Shown here one piece after another: positions 21,701 through 30,139 of a stretch of DNA of 30,164 nucleotides. This DNA comes from Nemertoderma westbladi (Eukaryota > Xenacoelomorpha > Nemertodermatida > Nemertodermatidae): contig JAUCBJ010000215.1 in assembly GCA_032718475.1 (NCBI GenBank), forward strand, positions 1-30,164, given 5' to 3'. A program made the position numbers and the translations under genes. The stretch's first letter is position 1; every line of letters starts with the position of its first letter. Under the pieces are notes generated by a model, which was not told where the DNA came from, made no database searches, and was given only the letters and a program-made list of their open reading frames with translations.

Positions 21701-22853
21701 CGCTCCTGCTTTAACCTTTTCGATAAATTTCGCGTAACTTTCGCGTAACTTTCGTTAGCTTTCGGTAATTGTTCTCTTTCAGAATTATCCCGTTTTAAGA
21801 TACTCCAGATTTCGGCTACACTTGGATGGGGATGTGTGATGCTCCCGCAAACCTCCCCCAGTGGTATATGTGGTACACATACGATTTAATAATAAGTTTA
21901 ACTTATTAACTATTATTATTATTATCATTATTATTATTATTATTATAATATAGCTTTAGCCGACCTACTGTATAGTTACTACTCCTATGGTATTTATAGA
22001 TCTTTTACTTTTATTATTCAATCATTACGGTTTTTCCTCTCCTTTCAGCGCGTCTTTCCATCGCTTCGGCAGCGGATCTAAGAGGCTTTATGATTCGGAG
22101 CGCCCCTCAGCCAATTGAACCGCCCCCTAACGTAGCAAACCAGAATCAGGAACGGCCAAACAACTACACGGCGATGCCCTGTCTCCCGCTAGGGGTCGCC
22201 GTAGTTCTGTGTATAATAAACTGTCTCGTTCCCGGACTAGGTGAGTGTGGGGCGAGCCACAAAGAATGGGAGCCCTTTTATGGTTTTACCATTATTAATA
22301 GTGTTCCTCTGTGTTGTAAAAATAACGTATTCGTTTAAACAATAAATTTATTATTTCCATACTATATTTTTTCGCATTTTATGAAATATAGACGTATTAA
22401 CCATACTTTACAATTGCAGGTACAATTATTTCTGGGTTTGCATTATTTTATGGTGATTATGACAACAAGAACTACAATAATAGAATCCAACAGTTCTGTA
22501 TGAACCTGTTTATTGGTTTGAGTATGGCGTTAACTGTTACATTCTTTCTGGTTGGTTGGATATGGAGTATAGTATGGGGAGTTAGAATGGTCGTATATTC
22601 ATGTTAGTATGTACAAGTTGCTATAGTTACCATAACTAAACAGTTTGTTATTTATTGTATTTAACAACAATTGGAATAACACCACTCACTTGTGTAGCTG
22701 CTATCAGTCTATATTATTAGAATAATTAGTTTAATTACTTTTTCAGCGGAGTATAAAAAGAAGAGAACCGACGGAATTCAATCTCCACTTCGGAATGGTG
22801 ACGTCAAAAGGGAACCACCTCCACCCCAAAGTAAAGATAAAATTCACCCATGA
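12777..22853 (+). CDS. Gene B: SPEC3/Stum-family membrane protein, five coding exons
   Basis: Coding exons are 12777-12994, 18223-18320, 22049-22240, 22420-22602 and 22747-22853, giving 265 aa. Introns fall in phases 2, 1, 1 and 1, and all junctions are GT-AG. The N-terminal 145 residues are polar, Lys/Ser/Pro-rich and probably cytoplasmic. The signature MPCLPLGVAVVL starts at residue 148 and ends PGLG at 170, followed by TIISGFALFYG. The second hydrophobic stretch (about 197-224) contains GWIWSIVWG, the hallmark of Stum/SPEC3 proteins. The tail is basic with four consecutive prolines. Intron 3 splits PGLG/T at the same place and phase as gene A, so the two are tandem paralogs. Donors of introns 1 and 2 lead directly into minisatellites derived from them. 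Without the final splice the frame stops at 22605-22607. An AATAAA lies at 23104-23109. Confidence 0.78.
12961..18087 (+). repeat. 44-bp minisatellite (about 116 copies) made of exon 1 end plus splice donor
   Basis: The first unit is the last 34 bases of gene B exon 1 itself. The array then continues through intron 1. The unit contains ATGGGACAGATGGTATGGCT, ACAGTTGTTGG and GTGAGTAGGATTA. Most units keep a GTGAGT or GTAAGT hexamer at the donor position. Variants include GTGTGAGCAGG, GGGGACGATGG, a 4-bp GACA insertion and rare decayed donors (GGTTGAGG). A segment of about 1.1 kb is duplicated: the GACAGACAGA variant at 15211 and 16316 and the AGTAGAAATT variant at 15641 and 16746 are both offset by 1105 bp. 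A read-through transcript would stop at TGA immediately after exon 1. Confidence 0.95.
18321..20010 (+). repeat. 29/33-bp minisatellite starting at base +1 of gene B intron 2
   Basis: The first unit is GTGAGTAAATAGTTTGTTG followed by TTTAGGTCTT, which is the intron's own donor. Later units are alike but begin ATGAGT. Main forms are ATGAGTTAACAGTTTGTTGT and ATGAGTTAGTTAACAGTTTG, each followed by T-rich sequence and TAGGCCTT or TAGGTCTT. There are roughly 55 copies. A compound period of about 62 bp (29 plus 33) alternates through much of the array. Confidence 0.95.
20116..20162. repeat. (GT)n microsatellite
   Basis: Dinucleotide GT repeat with one TTA interruption, in gene B intron 2. The start of the neighbouring AT-rich sequence (CCAGAGCGATATCTC) suggests it belongs to a larger interspersed element, which I cannot identify. 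Confidence 0.9.
20485..21190. repeat. ACCGGT/GTAC palindrome-rich region
   Basis: Many overlapping ACCGGT and GGTACC words occur in gene B intron 2. They include a perfect 22-bp palindrome at 20489-20510 (core CTGCAGTACCGGTACTGCAG) and GGTACCGGTACCGG near 20835. It looks like decayed palindromic repeat DNA. ORFs here on either strand are not convincing. Confidence 0.55.
21486..21791. mobile_element. Small MITE-like inverted repeat, about 306 bp
   Basis: The left end GGGATAGTTCCGAAA is matched by the inverted right end (GGGATAATTCTGAAA on the minus strand). The arms run inward with GAAAGTTATCGAAAA-type words on the left and their reverse complements on the right, around a short centre. TTAA abuts the left end and lies three bases from the right end, so a TTAA target is possible but unproven. 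It is located in gene B intron 2. Confidence 0.55.
21911..21952. repeat. (ATT)n microsatellite
   Basis: Trinucleotide ATT repeat with one interruption, near the end of gene B intron 2. Confidence 0.85.
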
Positions 22854-23376
22854 CGTCATTGTTACATAACAAGATCATCCTATAATTTCTAATCCCTCGG
22901 AAATAATTTTATTGAAAAGTTGTGAGAACATTGCAAAAAGGGACTGCTGGAATCTGGCACCCCACCAGAGTAGGCCTAGCTGTTGCTATATAGTAAAATC
23001 CCCTGACTCCTGACATAAATGTGAGATAAAGACAGCTAATATAATCTATTCTACGGGATTTGCTTGAACCAGACAATGGGGCGATAATGTTGCCATAGTT
23101 TTAAATAAATTTAAGGCTAATTAGCTAATTTTGTAGGTATTGGTAGGTTAGAGTTATTGTATAGTTTAGGCCTATAGTTATAAGTTTAATAACTTTAAAC
23201 TATAAACATTGATAATACTGTAATTATACAATCATTGAGGCCCATAAAAAATTTAATTTTACAATTTCAATAGCTATTTTTTTTACTAACTAACTTGTTT
23301 CTAGCTTCCATCTCATATCTTAAATTTCATTTATAGTATTCTAACAAATTTGAAAAAATTATTTGTCTTTTGATTA
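22854..23376. other. Gene B 3' flank
   Basis: AT-rich sequence with no exon, after the gene B stop codon. The only clear signal is the candidate poly(A) hexamer annotated separately. The 32-bp array begins at its end. Confidence 0.5.
23104..23109 (+). terminator. Candidate polyadenylation signal of gene B
   Basis: An exact AATAAA lies about 250 bp after the gene B stop codon. Such hexamers are expected by chance in AT-rich DNA, so the support is modest. Confidence 0.35.
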
Positions 23377-24652
23377 GCTGTACGGTCCCGGTCCATTGGA
23401 CCTAAAACGCTGTACGGTCCCGGTCCATTGGACCTAAAACGCTGTAGGGTCCCGGTCCATTGGACCTAAAACGCAGTACGGTCCCGGTCCATTGGACCTA
23501 AAACGCTGTACGGTCCCGGTCCATTGGACCTAAAACGCTGTAGGGTCCCGGTCCATTGGACCTAAAACGCTGTACCGTCCCGGTCCATTGGACCTAAACG
23601 CTGCACGGTCCCGGTCCATTGGACCTAAAACGCTGTACCGTCGCGGTCCATTGGACCTAAACGCTGTACGGTCCCGGTCCATTGGACCTAAAACGCTGTA
23701 CGGTCCCGGTCCATTGGACCTAAAACTCTTTATGGTCCCGGTCCATTGGACCTAAAACGCTGTACGGTCCCGGTCCATTGGACCTAAAACGCTGTACCGT
23801 CCCGGTCCATTGGACCTAAACGCTGCACGGTCCCGGTCCATTGGACCTAAAACGCTGTACCGTCGCGGTCCATTGGACCTAAACGCTGTACGGTCCCGGT
23901 CCATTGGACCTAAAACGCTGTACGGTCCCGGTCCATTGGACCTAAAACTCTTTATGGTCCCGGTCCATTGGACCTAAAACGCTGTACGGTCCCGGTCCAT
24001 TGGACCTAAAACTCTTTATGGTCCCGGTCCATTGGACCTAAAACGCTGTACGGTCCCGGTCCATTGGACCTAAAACGCTGTACGGTCCCGGTCCATTGGA
24101 CCTAAAACGCTGTACGGTCCCGGTCCATTGGACCTAAAACTCTTTATGGTCCCGGTCCATTGGACCTAAAACGCTGTACGGTCCCGGTCCATTGGACCTA
24201 AAACGCTGTAGGGTCCCGGTCCATTGGACCTAAAACGCTGTACGGTCCCGGTCCATTGGACCTAAAACGCTGTAGGGTCCCGGTCCATTGGACCTAAAAC
24301 GCTGTACGGTCCCGGTCCATTGGACCTAAAACGCTGTAGGGTCCCGGTCCATTGGACCTAAAACGCTGTACGGTCCCGGTCCATTGGACCTAAAACGCTG
24401 TACGGTCCCGGTCCATTGGACCTAAAACGCTGTAGGGTCCCGGTCCATTGGACCTAAAACGCTGTACGGTCCCGGTCCATTGGACCTAAAACGCAGTACG
24501 GTCCCGGTCCATTGGACCTAAAACTCTTTACGGTCCCGGTCCATTGGACCTAAAACGCTGTAGGGTCCCGGTCCATTGGACCTAAAACGCTGTACCGTCC
24601 CGGTCCATTGGACCTAAAACGCTGTACGGTCCCGGTCCATTGGACCTAAAAC
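23377..24652. repeat. 32-bp minisatellite with CCAAT-containing dyad, about 40 copies
   Basis: The unit is GCTGTACGGTCCCGGTCCAT then TGGACCTAAAAC. Each unit contains GGTCCATTGGACC, a 13-bp dyad whose minus strand carries CCAAT. Variants are TGTAGGG, TGTACCG, CAGTACGG and CTCTTTATGG, plus 31-bp units lacking one A. The dyad core is the best-conserved part. The array ends about 160 bp upstream of the 605-aa gene. Confidence 0.95.
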
Positions 24653-24736
24653 CTGGTTTGATACAATTTATCGGCCCGCAAAAGTAACATTTAAGAAACA
24701 AAATAGTTAATACGGAAATCTATATCCATCTGAAAT

Positions 24737-24756
24737 ACTTTCACTTTCACTGAAAC
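24737..24756 (+). promoter_or_regulatory. IRF/ISRE-like motif upstream of the 605-aa gene
   Basis: The minus strand reads GTTTCAGTGAAAGTGAAAGT, which contains GAAAGTGAAA. This fits the GAAANNGAAA core bound by interferon-regulatory-factor family proteins. It lies about 55 bp before the start codon. Binding and inducibility are inference. Confidence 0.35.
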
Positions 24757-24811
24757 GGTATTTCCGAAATATCGTCGCTATGGGTAACATTCTTCCGACC
24801 TTAATGCAACT

Positions 24812-26629
24812 ATGGCAACAGGTCTCGAGTATGCCTTATTAGCTAAGTGTTTCAAGAAAGCATTAATATACGTGGGTCCCTTCTTCCATGGGGCTGCAAT
24901 GCAATGTAGACCTCTAGTAAAGGGAGACGTGGTAAACGAATCAATAGCTAAGCGGATTATGGGAGAGTTGGCGGGTATCAGCGACGGGATTAAATCCTTA
25001 CAGTCGGCGGACGTGAACGCGGCATCGGGGCGCATCGACGCCGCCATACACTGCCAGGCAGTGGGAGACAATGCGGGCGCTATGCGAGAATTAGTTAAAG
25101 CCATAGAGTTGGCAAAGTCGGCACCCTCGAAAAATCCTCCATCTACAGAGAAGATCCGAGCTGTTACCTTGTTGGTGGTAGCAGCCTTGGGTAGATACGG
25201 TTGCGGGAAGGTTGTTAGAGGTAAACAACTTCTCGAAAACGCTAGAGAAACAGAAGTTGTTAATTCTAAAGAAAATCGCAAGGATTTATTGAGTTTGTTG
25301 AGGACAGCTCTGTACGAGTTGGGTAGAATACCGGAAGTGGCGGCGATGGAGAAACAATACGAAAACAAGGATGGGATCCAAGGATTAGCGACGAAACTAA
25401 AGAAGAAAACATATGTTTATAAAGACGCATTGGCCGCAACAAGTGAGGTGAAGTTCTTTTGTTTGGAATACATAACCAATAATTTAGGAGATGAGTTCCC
25501 GCAGATGTTGTATTACGAGCCGATATTCGGTGACGTCATGCCCAGAGTAGACGCGGCTTCTACGTTCAGATCCATAGCAACGGTTGGTTTCAGACCCGCG
25601 GATATTGTTCAAGATGAGTCGCATATATACGTGATATCAGATGATGGGTTATTGTCGATATTAGATATCAGAACTGCTCAATTATTAAAACAATTCCGAA
25701 TGGATATTGATTGCGAACATGTTGTTAAAGTTAGTTTGGTAGATGATGAACAATCGATGACCGTTCTAGGCTGGTCAGGAAAAGACAAGAAGGTATTTAC
25801 AGCGGTTGTCGTGGAATTAACGTTTTATTCAACAACCGCGAAGGCAAGTCTAACATATCTAGAGAGTCTAGATATGAGTTGCATCGATGCCACAAAGAAT
25901 GCCGTTTATGTTTCTGTCGATGGGTCTGGCAGGCTGTTCAAATGGAATACAAAAACGGATAAAGAGTTCTCAGAACAAATGAGATGGAGAACTACAATGA
26001 TGGAGAACAAAAGAATAGGATTTGCTATTGATAGCCATGTAACTGAAGCGGAATCTGACAATGATAAACTCTTAGTTTTATTAGAACAAAGGGGAAAAAC
26101 ACAAGAACAACACGGATATAAAAGGGTGGTATATTTTGATACGGAAGGCGGAAGGCTTACATCACGTCATACGACGAAAGGAAATAAAGTTCTCAAGTTC
26201 CGCAAAGGCGTTCCCTATTATAATCACGGCTGCCACACTTACAAGTTAGACACGTCTGATGAAGGAGTTGTGAGGCGGAGGTTAGCTTGTTGTACCAGTT
26301 CGACAAACAACATCTGCGCTATACGTGAAGGCGGGGATGTTCAAGAGATCACTGATGGTGAGAACTTGATGGTTTATGATATTCAGAAAGATCTTTTACA
26401 TGTTGTCGATCTAAGTAAAGCTCAACACATCATGGATGTCAACTTTTTGAGATTCAAACCGAAGTTGAAGGTTAAAGGGAAGGACAGTAAGCGTGTCCAT
26501 GGTGAAATGGTTTCTAGAGCTGGAGGTAAGGACTACTGTAAGTGGTCTTGGAGAAAAGGCTCCTTCATATACGCTGTGAATAGCTCAAAGTCTGCAGAAA
26601 CATATTATATAATTAAATTGTTTATTTAA
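24812..26629 (+). CDS. Intronless 605-aa protein: helical N-half, beta-propeller-like C-half, function unknown
   Basis: A single open frame runs from ATG 24812 to TAA 26627-26629. Residues 1-30 are hydrophobic and possibly a membrane-associated helix, but not a clear signal peptide. Residues 40-185 are predicted helical with TPR-like spacing (ASGRIDAAIHCQAVGDNAGA, then MRELVKAIELAK). From about 255 the pattern becomes repeated beta strands with blade-like segments: ADIVQDESHIYVISDDGLL (263-281), CIDATKNAVYVSVDGSGRLF (around 360-380), and a later block near 525-550 (NLMVYDIQKDLLHVVDL). I do not recognise the family. TPR plus propeller architecture is common in scaffolding and trafficking proteins, but no specific role can be claimed. 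A 20-codon upstream ORF (24780-24842) overlaps the start. No exact AATAAA closely follows the stop. Lack of introns could reflect retroposition, though the frame is intact. Confidence 0.8.
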   Translation: MATGLEYALLAKCFKKALIYVGPFFHGAAMQCRPLVKGDVVNESIAKRIMGELAGISDGIKSLQSADVNAASGRIDAAIHCQAVGDNAGAMRELVKAIELAKSAPSKNPPSTEKIRAVTLLVVAALGRYGCGKVVRGKQLLENARETEVVNSKENRKDLLSLLRTALYELGRIPEVAAMEKQYENKDGIQGLATKLKKKTYVYKDALAATSEVKFFCLEYITNNLGDEFPQMLYYEPIFGDVMPRVDAASTFRSIATVGFRPADIVQDESHIYVISDDGLLSILDIRTAQLLKQFRMDIDCEHVVKVSLVDDEQSMTVLGWSGKDKKVFTAVVVELTFYSTTAKASLTYLESLDMSCIDATKNAVYVSVDGSGRLFKWNTKTDKEFSEQMRWRTTMMENKRIGFAIDSHVTEAESDNDKLLVLLEQRGKTQEQHGYKRVVYFDTEGGRLTSRHTTKGNKVLKFRKGVPYYNHGCHTYKLDTSDEGVVRRRLACCTSSTNNICAIREGGDVQEITDGENLMVYDIQKDLLHVVDLSKAQHIMDVNFLRFKPKLKVKGKDSKRVHGEMVSRAGGKDYCKWSWRKGSFIYAVNSSKSAETYYIIKLFI

Positions 26630-26930
26630 ACACGATTTACTAAATTATCAGATTAGTATCATCACAATGTTCATCACGTAGTAAAGATAAATTTATGCAT
26701 CTAATAACGTGGGACGAGCCATGTAATGAGGTATACCTTTAAAAACGGATCCAATTAGTGCTGATAGTAGTTAATATTAATTCCAGTTCATAATATTAGT
26801 ATTATTTAATAGGATGTGAACTAGGTGGGTACAAGTTTTAATCGTAATGCTAGTCGAATCTGAAATCTCGAAAAACAAATTTATAAAACTATAAAATATA
26901 TTTCATAGTATTTTAAAATTTTTGCAAAAA
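26630..26930. other. 3' flank of the 605-aa gene
   Basis: About 300 bp of AT-rich sequence with no gene seen. No canonical AATAAA is visible. Confidence 0.5.
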
Positions 26931-28107
26931 ATATGGTTGTTTAGGGGGCCGAAATATGGTTGTTTAGGAGGCCGAAATATGGTTGTTTAGGAGGCCGAAA
27001 TATGGTTGTTTAGGGCGCCGAAATATGGTTGTTTAGGAGGCCGAAATATGGTTGTTTAGGGGGCCGAAATATGGTTGTTTAGGGGGCCGAAATATAGTTG
27101 TTTAGGGGGCCGAAACATGGTTGTTTAGGGGGCCGAAATATGGTTGTTTATAGGGGCCGAAATATGGTTATTTAGGGAGCCGAAATATGGTTGTTTAGGG
27201 CGCCGAAATATGGTTGTTTATAGGGGCCGAAATATGGTTGTTTAGGGGGCCGAAATATGGTTGTTTAGGGGGCCGAAATATAGTTGTTTAGGGGGCCGAA
27301 ACATGGTTGTTTAGGGGGCCGAAATATGGTTGTTTATAGGGGCCGAAATATGGTTATTTAGGGCGCCGAAATATGGTTGTTTAGGGGGCCGAAATATGGT
27401 TGCTTAGGGCGCCGAAATATGGTTGTTTAGTGGCCGAAATATGGTTGTTTAGGGGGCCGAAATATTGTTGTTTAGGGGGCCGAAAGATGGCTGTTTAGGG
27501 GGCCGAAATATGGTCTAAATAATCGGACCTTATTTAGAGCAGCAGTAGTTCCAGTACTCCTCTATGGGAGTCCATGCTGGGCTCTAACTGCTAACGCCAA
27601 ATCTCTGGATGGCACATTCACAAGAATGCTACGCCGGGTTCATTGTGTCAAGTACAATGCACACATATCCAACCAGACACTATATAACATTGGAGGTGTC
27701 TCATTGGCTCCCCCAAGCTTGACACTAGAACAAAATCGCCTCCGCTTTGCAGGACATTGCTTTCGCCCAGCCAGTGCATAATCTTGTACTATGGCAGCCT
27801 CATGGAGTGAATAAGCATGGTGGACAGCCCGCCCATGACTTTCTTGAGACGCATCTTAAAGGACACTGGCCTTGAAGATGCGGATGATCTAGCAAATGTC
27901 ATGGGTGATAGGGAGTTGTGGTGGCGCAATTTTGTTGACAAGCCGGCACAGCATTCTTAAAAATGCAGCTGCAATGCAGCATGCCGATCCTAGTAGTAGT
28001 GTTTAGGGGGGCGAAATTAGGGGCCGAAATATGGTTGTTTAGGGGCAGAAATATGGTTGTTTAGGGGGGCAAAATATGGTTGTGGTTGTTTAGGGGGCCG
28101 ACATATA
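26931..28107. repeat. 23-bp minisatellite, interrupted by a LINE fragment
   Basis: The unit is TATGGTTGTTTAGGGGGCCG then AAA. About 25 copies lie at 26931-27514, and a few degenerate copies at 28001-28107. Variants include TAGGAGG, TAGGGCG and TATAGGGG. The LINE fragment at 27515-28000 splits one unit between ATATGGT and GTTTAGG without loss of surrounding array sequence. Confidence 0.9.
27515..28000 (+). mobile_element. Non-LTR retrotransposon 3' fragment (copy 3)
   Basis: The sequence closely matches copy 1 from about 4336 to the TAG tail (three TAG units here). It is 5'-truncated and begins within the region encoding VRLFRAAVVPVLLYGS. Small deletions (after GCTAAC near 27593 and within TTTCGCCCAGCC near 27770) and a CCCGCC insertion disrupt the frame. 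It is a dead copy. Confidence 0.85.
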
Positions 28108-28430
28108 GGAAAAGTTCCCACAGTTAAATTTCTCACAAGTCTGTCTCTAAATCTTCCCTACGATTAAAATCTAATCTTAATCTCTCTTAATCCCTCTTAA
28201 TCTGCACCCCAACCAAAAGGCACACAGAGGATTGATGAGTCAGGTATTAACAGAAAATTAGCGCTTTAAAAGTAATATATTTTAGGCGTGAAGGCGACCC
28301 AATTTATAAGAAATATTATAACTTACATATGACGTTTTAGTATTGACACTGAAATATTAATTTACCAGTCGATGTCTCAACAAAATTATTTAGCTATATT
28401 TATTCTAAAGAATCTCCATTAAATACTCAT
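28108..28430. other. Gene-free stretch
   Basis: AT-rich sequence with a local repeat of CTTAATC words near 28173-28203. No gene or element was recognised. Confidence 0.5.
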
Positions 28431-28587
28431 CGGACGGACGGACGGACGGACGGACGGACGGACGGACGGACGGACGGACGGACGGACGGACGGACGGACG
28501 GACGGACGGACGGACGGACGGACGGACGGACGGACGGACGGACGGACGGACGGACGGACGGACGGACGGACGGACGGACGGACGGAC
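28431..28587. repeat. (CGGA)n microsatellite, 39 units
   Basis: An uninterrupted perfect tetranucleotide repeat of 157 bp. The minus-strand PSVR-repeat ORFs across it are artefacts of the repeat. Confidence 0.97.
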
Positions 28588-28670
28588 ATGCCCCATTTGC
28601 CCTATATGAACCGTATGCCAAGGCTCGCCGACTACGTGTCTCGCCCCACATCTAGGAGGGCTGAATGAGA
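28588..28670. repeat. Dispersed repeat sharing CTCGCCCCACATCTA with gene A last exon
   Basis: CTCGCCCCACATCTA followed by AGGGC after two differing bases occurs here (28640-28662) and inside the last exon of gene A (12003-12024). A related GTGGGGCGAGCCA word lies at the start of gene B intron 3. This suggests a short dispersed repeat family. Confidence 0.45.
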
Positions 28671-28896
28671 AGTTGTAATGGGACTCTCAGTTAAAGGTGA
28701 TTTTATATGGAGTTTAAGTATTTCTATGGAATAACACTTCATTATTAAAACATTTTTTCTCCTTAAAATAAATTTTTTCGCGCTATTTTTAATAATATAA
28801 TAATATACACTCCCAACGGGGTAAATGAATTCGGTAAAATCATAATATTATTTTTAACAGTAAAATAGATATAAAATAAAATAAACATTAGTTTCT
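28671..28896. other. AT-rich gene-free stretch
   Basis: No gene or recognised element is visible. Confidence 0.5.
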
Positions 28897-29213
28897 TTAG
28901 TTAATGGTCGAGTCGAGAACTGCGAGGTTGGGACAAGCGGCGCAGTTAAGGGCGTGGTAGCGGTTCCCACATTGGTTGTGGCAGTGGCGGCACAGACAGT
29001 CTACAGAGATGGTGTGGAAGCGAGTGTTGGTGGCGCAGATCATATGGTGGAATCCGTGCGACGTGGCCCGGGTGATGTGGTGGCGATTCCGTTGGCCCGG
29101 TTGCTTCCATACGGAACAAGCAAAGGCAGGGCCGTTTAGGTAGCCTTCCGATATGACGTTGGCTTTGCGTTCGCGCCGGAAATCGAGGTATGCTGTGCGG
29201 ACGTTTCGCGCAA
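28897..29213 (-). CDS. Possible Cys/His-rich coding segment, partial
   Basis: The minus strand is open from beyond 29213 to a stop at 28897-28899, but lacks an upstream ATG, so it would be a terminal exon or a broken gene. The C-terminal part has clustered Cys and His (CLCRHCHNQCGNRYHALNC, then AAC) suggestive of zinc binding. It is more GC-rich than its surroundings. A possible acceptor CCGCACAG lies near 29194-29201. The opposite strand is open in the same register at 28954-29139, so strand choice rests only on the Cys/His pattern. Confidence 0.35.
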
Positions 29214-29433
29214 TTTTTGGAGAATAAATTAATTTTTTACGTAAAATAATAAATTTTAGTGAGAAATAAATGTAGTGAGTTTTATTTAATACTAAATGTA
29301 TAACATATTTTTATGACAAACTATATAGGTTCCAAAGTATATCGAAAACAACAATTATTAACTAAGTAAACTTATTGATTGTCTGTGTCAACCTAATGAA
29401 TGTAACAGTTGGTGCTGAATTAAGTTACTGTAA

Positions 29434-29530
29434 CCGGCTTGTCGACGAAGTTGCGCCGCCACAACTCCCTATCCCACATGACTTTCGCGAGATCTTCTGC
29501 ATGTTCAAGGCCATCGTCCTTTAAGAGGCT
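29434..29530 (-). mobile_element. Diverged LINE relic (copy 4), RT C-terminal end
   Basis: The minus strand encodes DGLEHAEDLAKVMWDRELWR then RNFVDKP, aligning with the C-terminus of copy 1 (TGLEDADDLANVMGDRELWR then CNFVDKP). It is more diverged at the DNA level than copies 1-3, so it is an older insertion or a sister subfamily. Confidence 0.8.
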
Positions 29531-29900
29531 CAATGGGCTTGCACCACCACCAAATGCAAACTTAAGAAAAATATATGAAAAATTAAAATCCCGATATTAG
29601 TAATCGGGATTCTTATAATCCCCATCGCCATCCCGCGATCCCTCTTCTATTCAGCGCTAAATAGTCTTGTTATTTATGTAAACCTCATCGCTGCGCTCGT
29701 TCGGTATATAAATTGGGACATAACATAACATTAATACATAATAATAAACTCGGATCAAAACGTTGAAAACTTCTACTTTCCACACAGAGTTTAATGTTTT
29801 GGTTCACAGAGTTTTATAGTTTATAAAAGCCAGTTATATGTTACGCAGCTAAAAGTTTCAACTAAATAACAAAATGTTGGATCAAAGTTAAACAGGTGAA
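29531..29900. other. Gene-free AT-rich stretch
   Basis: Short inverted words (AAAATCCCGATATTAG and TAATCGGGATTCTTAT, 29583-29614) can pair locally. No gene or element was recognised. Confidence 0.4.
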
Positions 29901-29907
29901 TCTCCTG

Positions 29908-30139
29908 TGACGTCATATTGTAATCAAACATTTAAACACGGGTGCAGTTTCAATGACGTCATAATCTACTCGCGATTCTGATTGGCCCCAGATACTTCAC
30001 GTCGGATTGAGGAGTCCTTACTGAAGCAGAGTTTAAACATATACGGATATTTACCCTCTGAAACAAATAAATTATATACATAATAGTAGAAGCCTAAATA
30101 CCCCCCAGGATAGCCTGGGCTGGTGACGTCAGTACCAAT
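29908..30139. promoter_or_regulatory. Cluster of three CRE palindromes with CCAAT boxes
   Basis: Exact TGACGTCA occurs at 29908-29915, 29954-29961 and 30124-30131, with ATTGG near 29981 and CCAAT at 30135-30139. This matches the CRE plus CCAAT combination upstream of gene A. It could be the promoter of a gene beyond the window edge, in either direction. Confidence 0.35.

Noticed and set aside
24778-25368. 196-codon minus-strand ORF under the 605-aa gene
   Set aside because: It overlaps the longer plus-strand ORF, has no upstream or downstream exon support, and its sequence looks like an antisense shadow.
28405-28651. Minus-strand PSVR-repeat ORFs
   Set aside because: Direct translations of the perfect (CGGA)n microsatellite.
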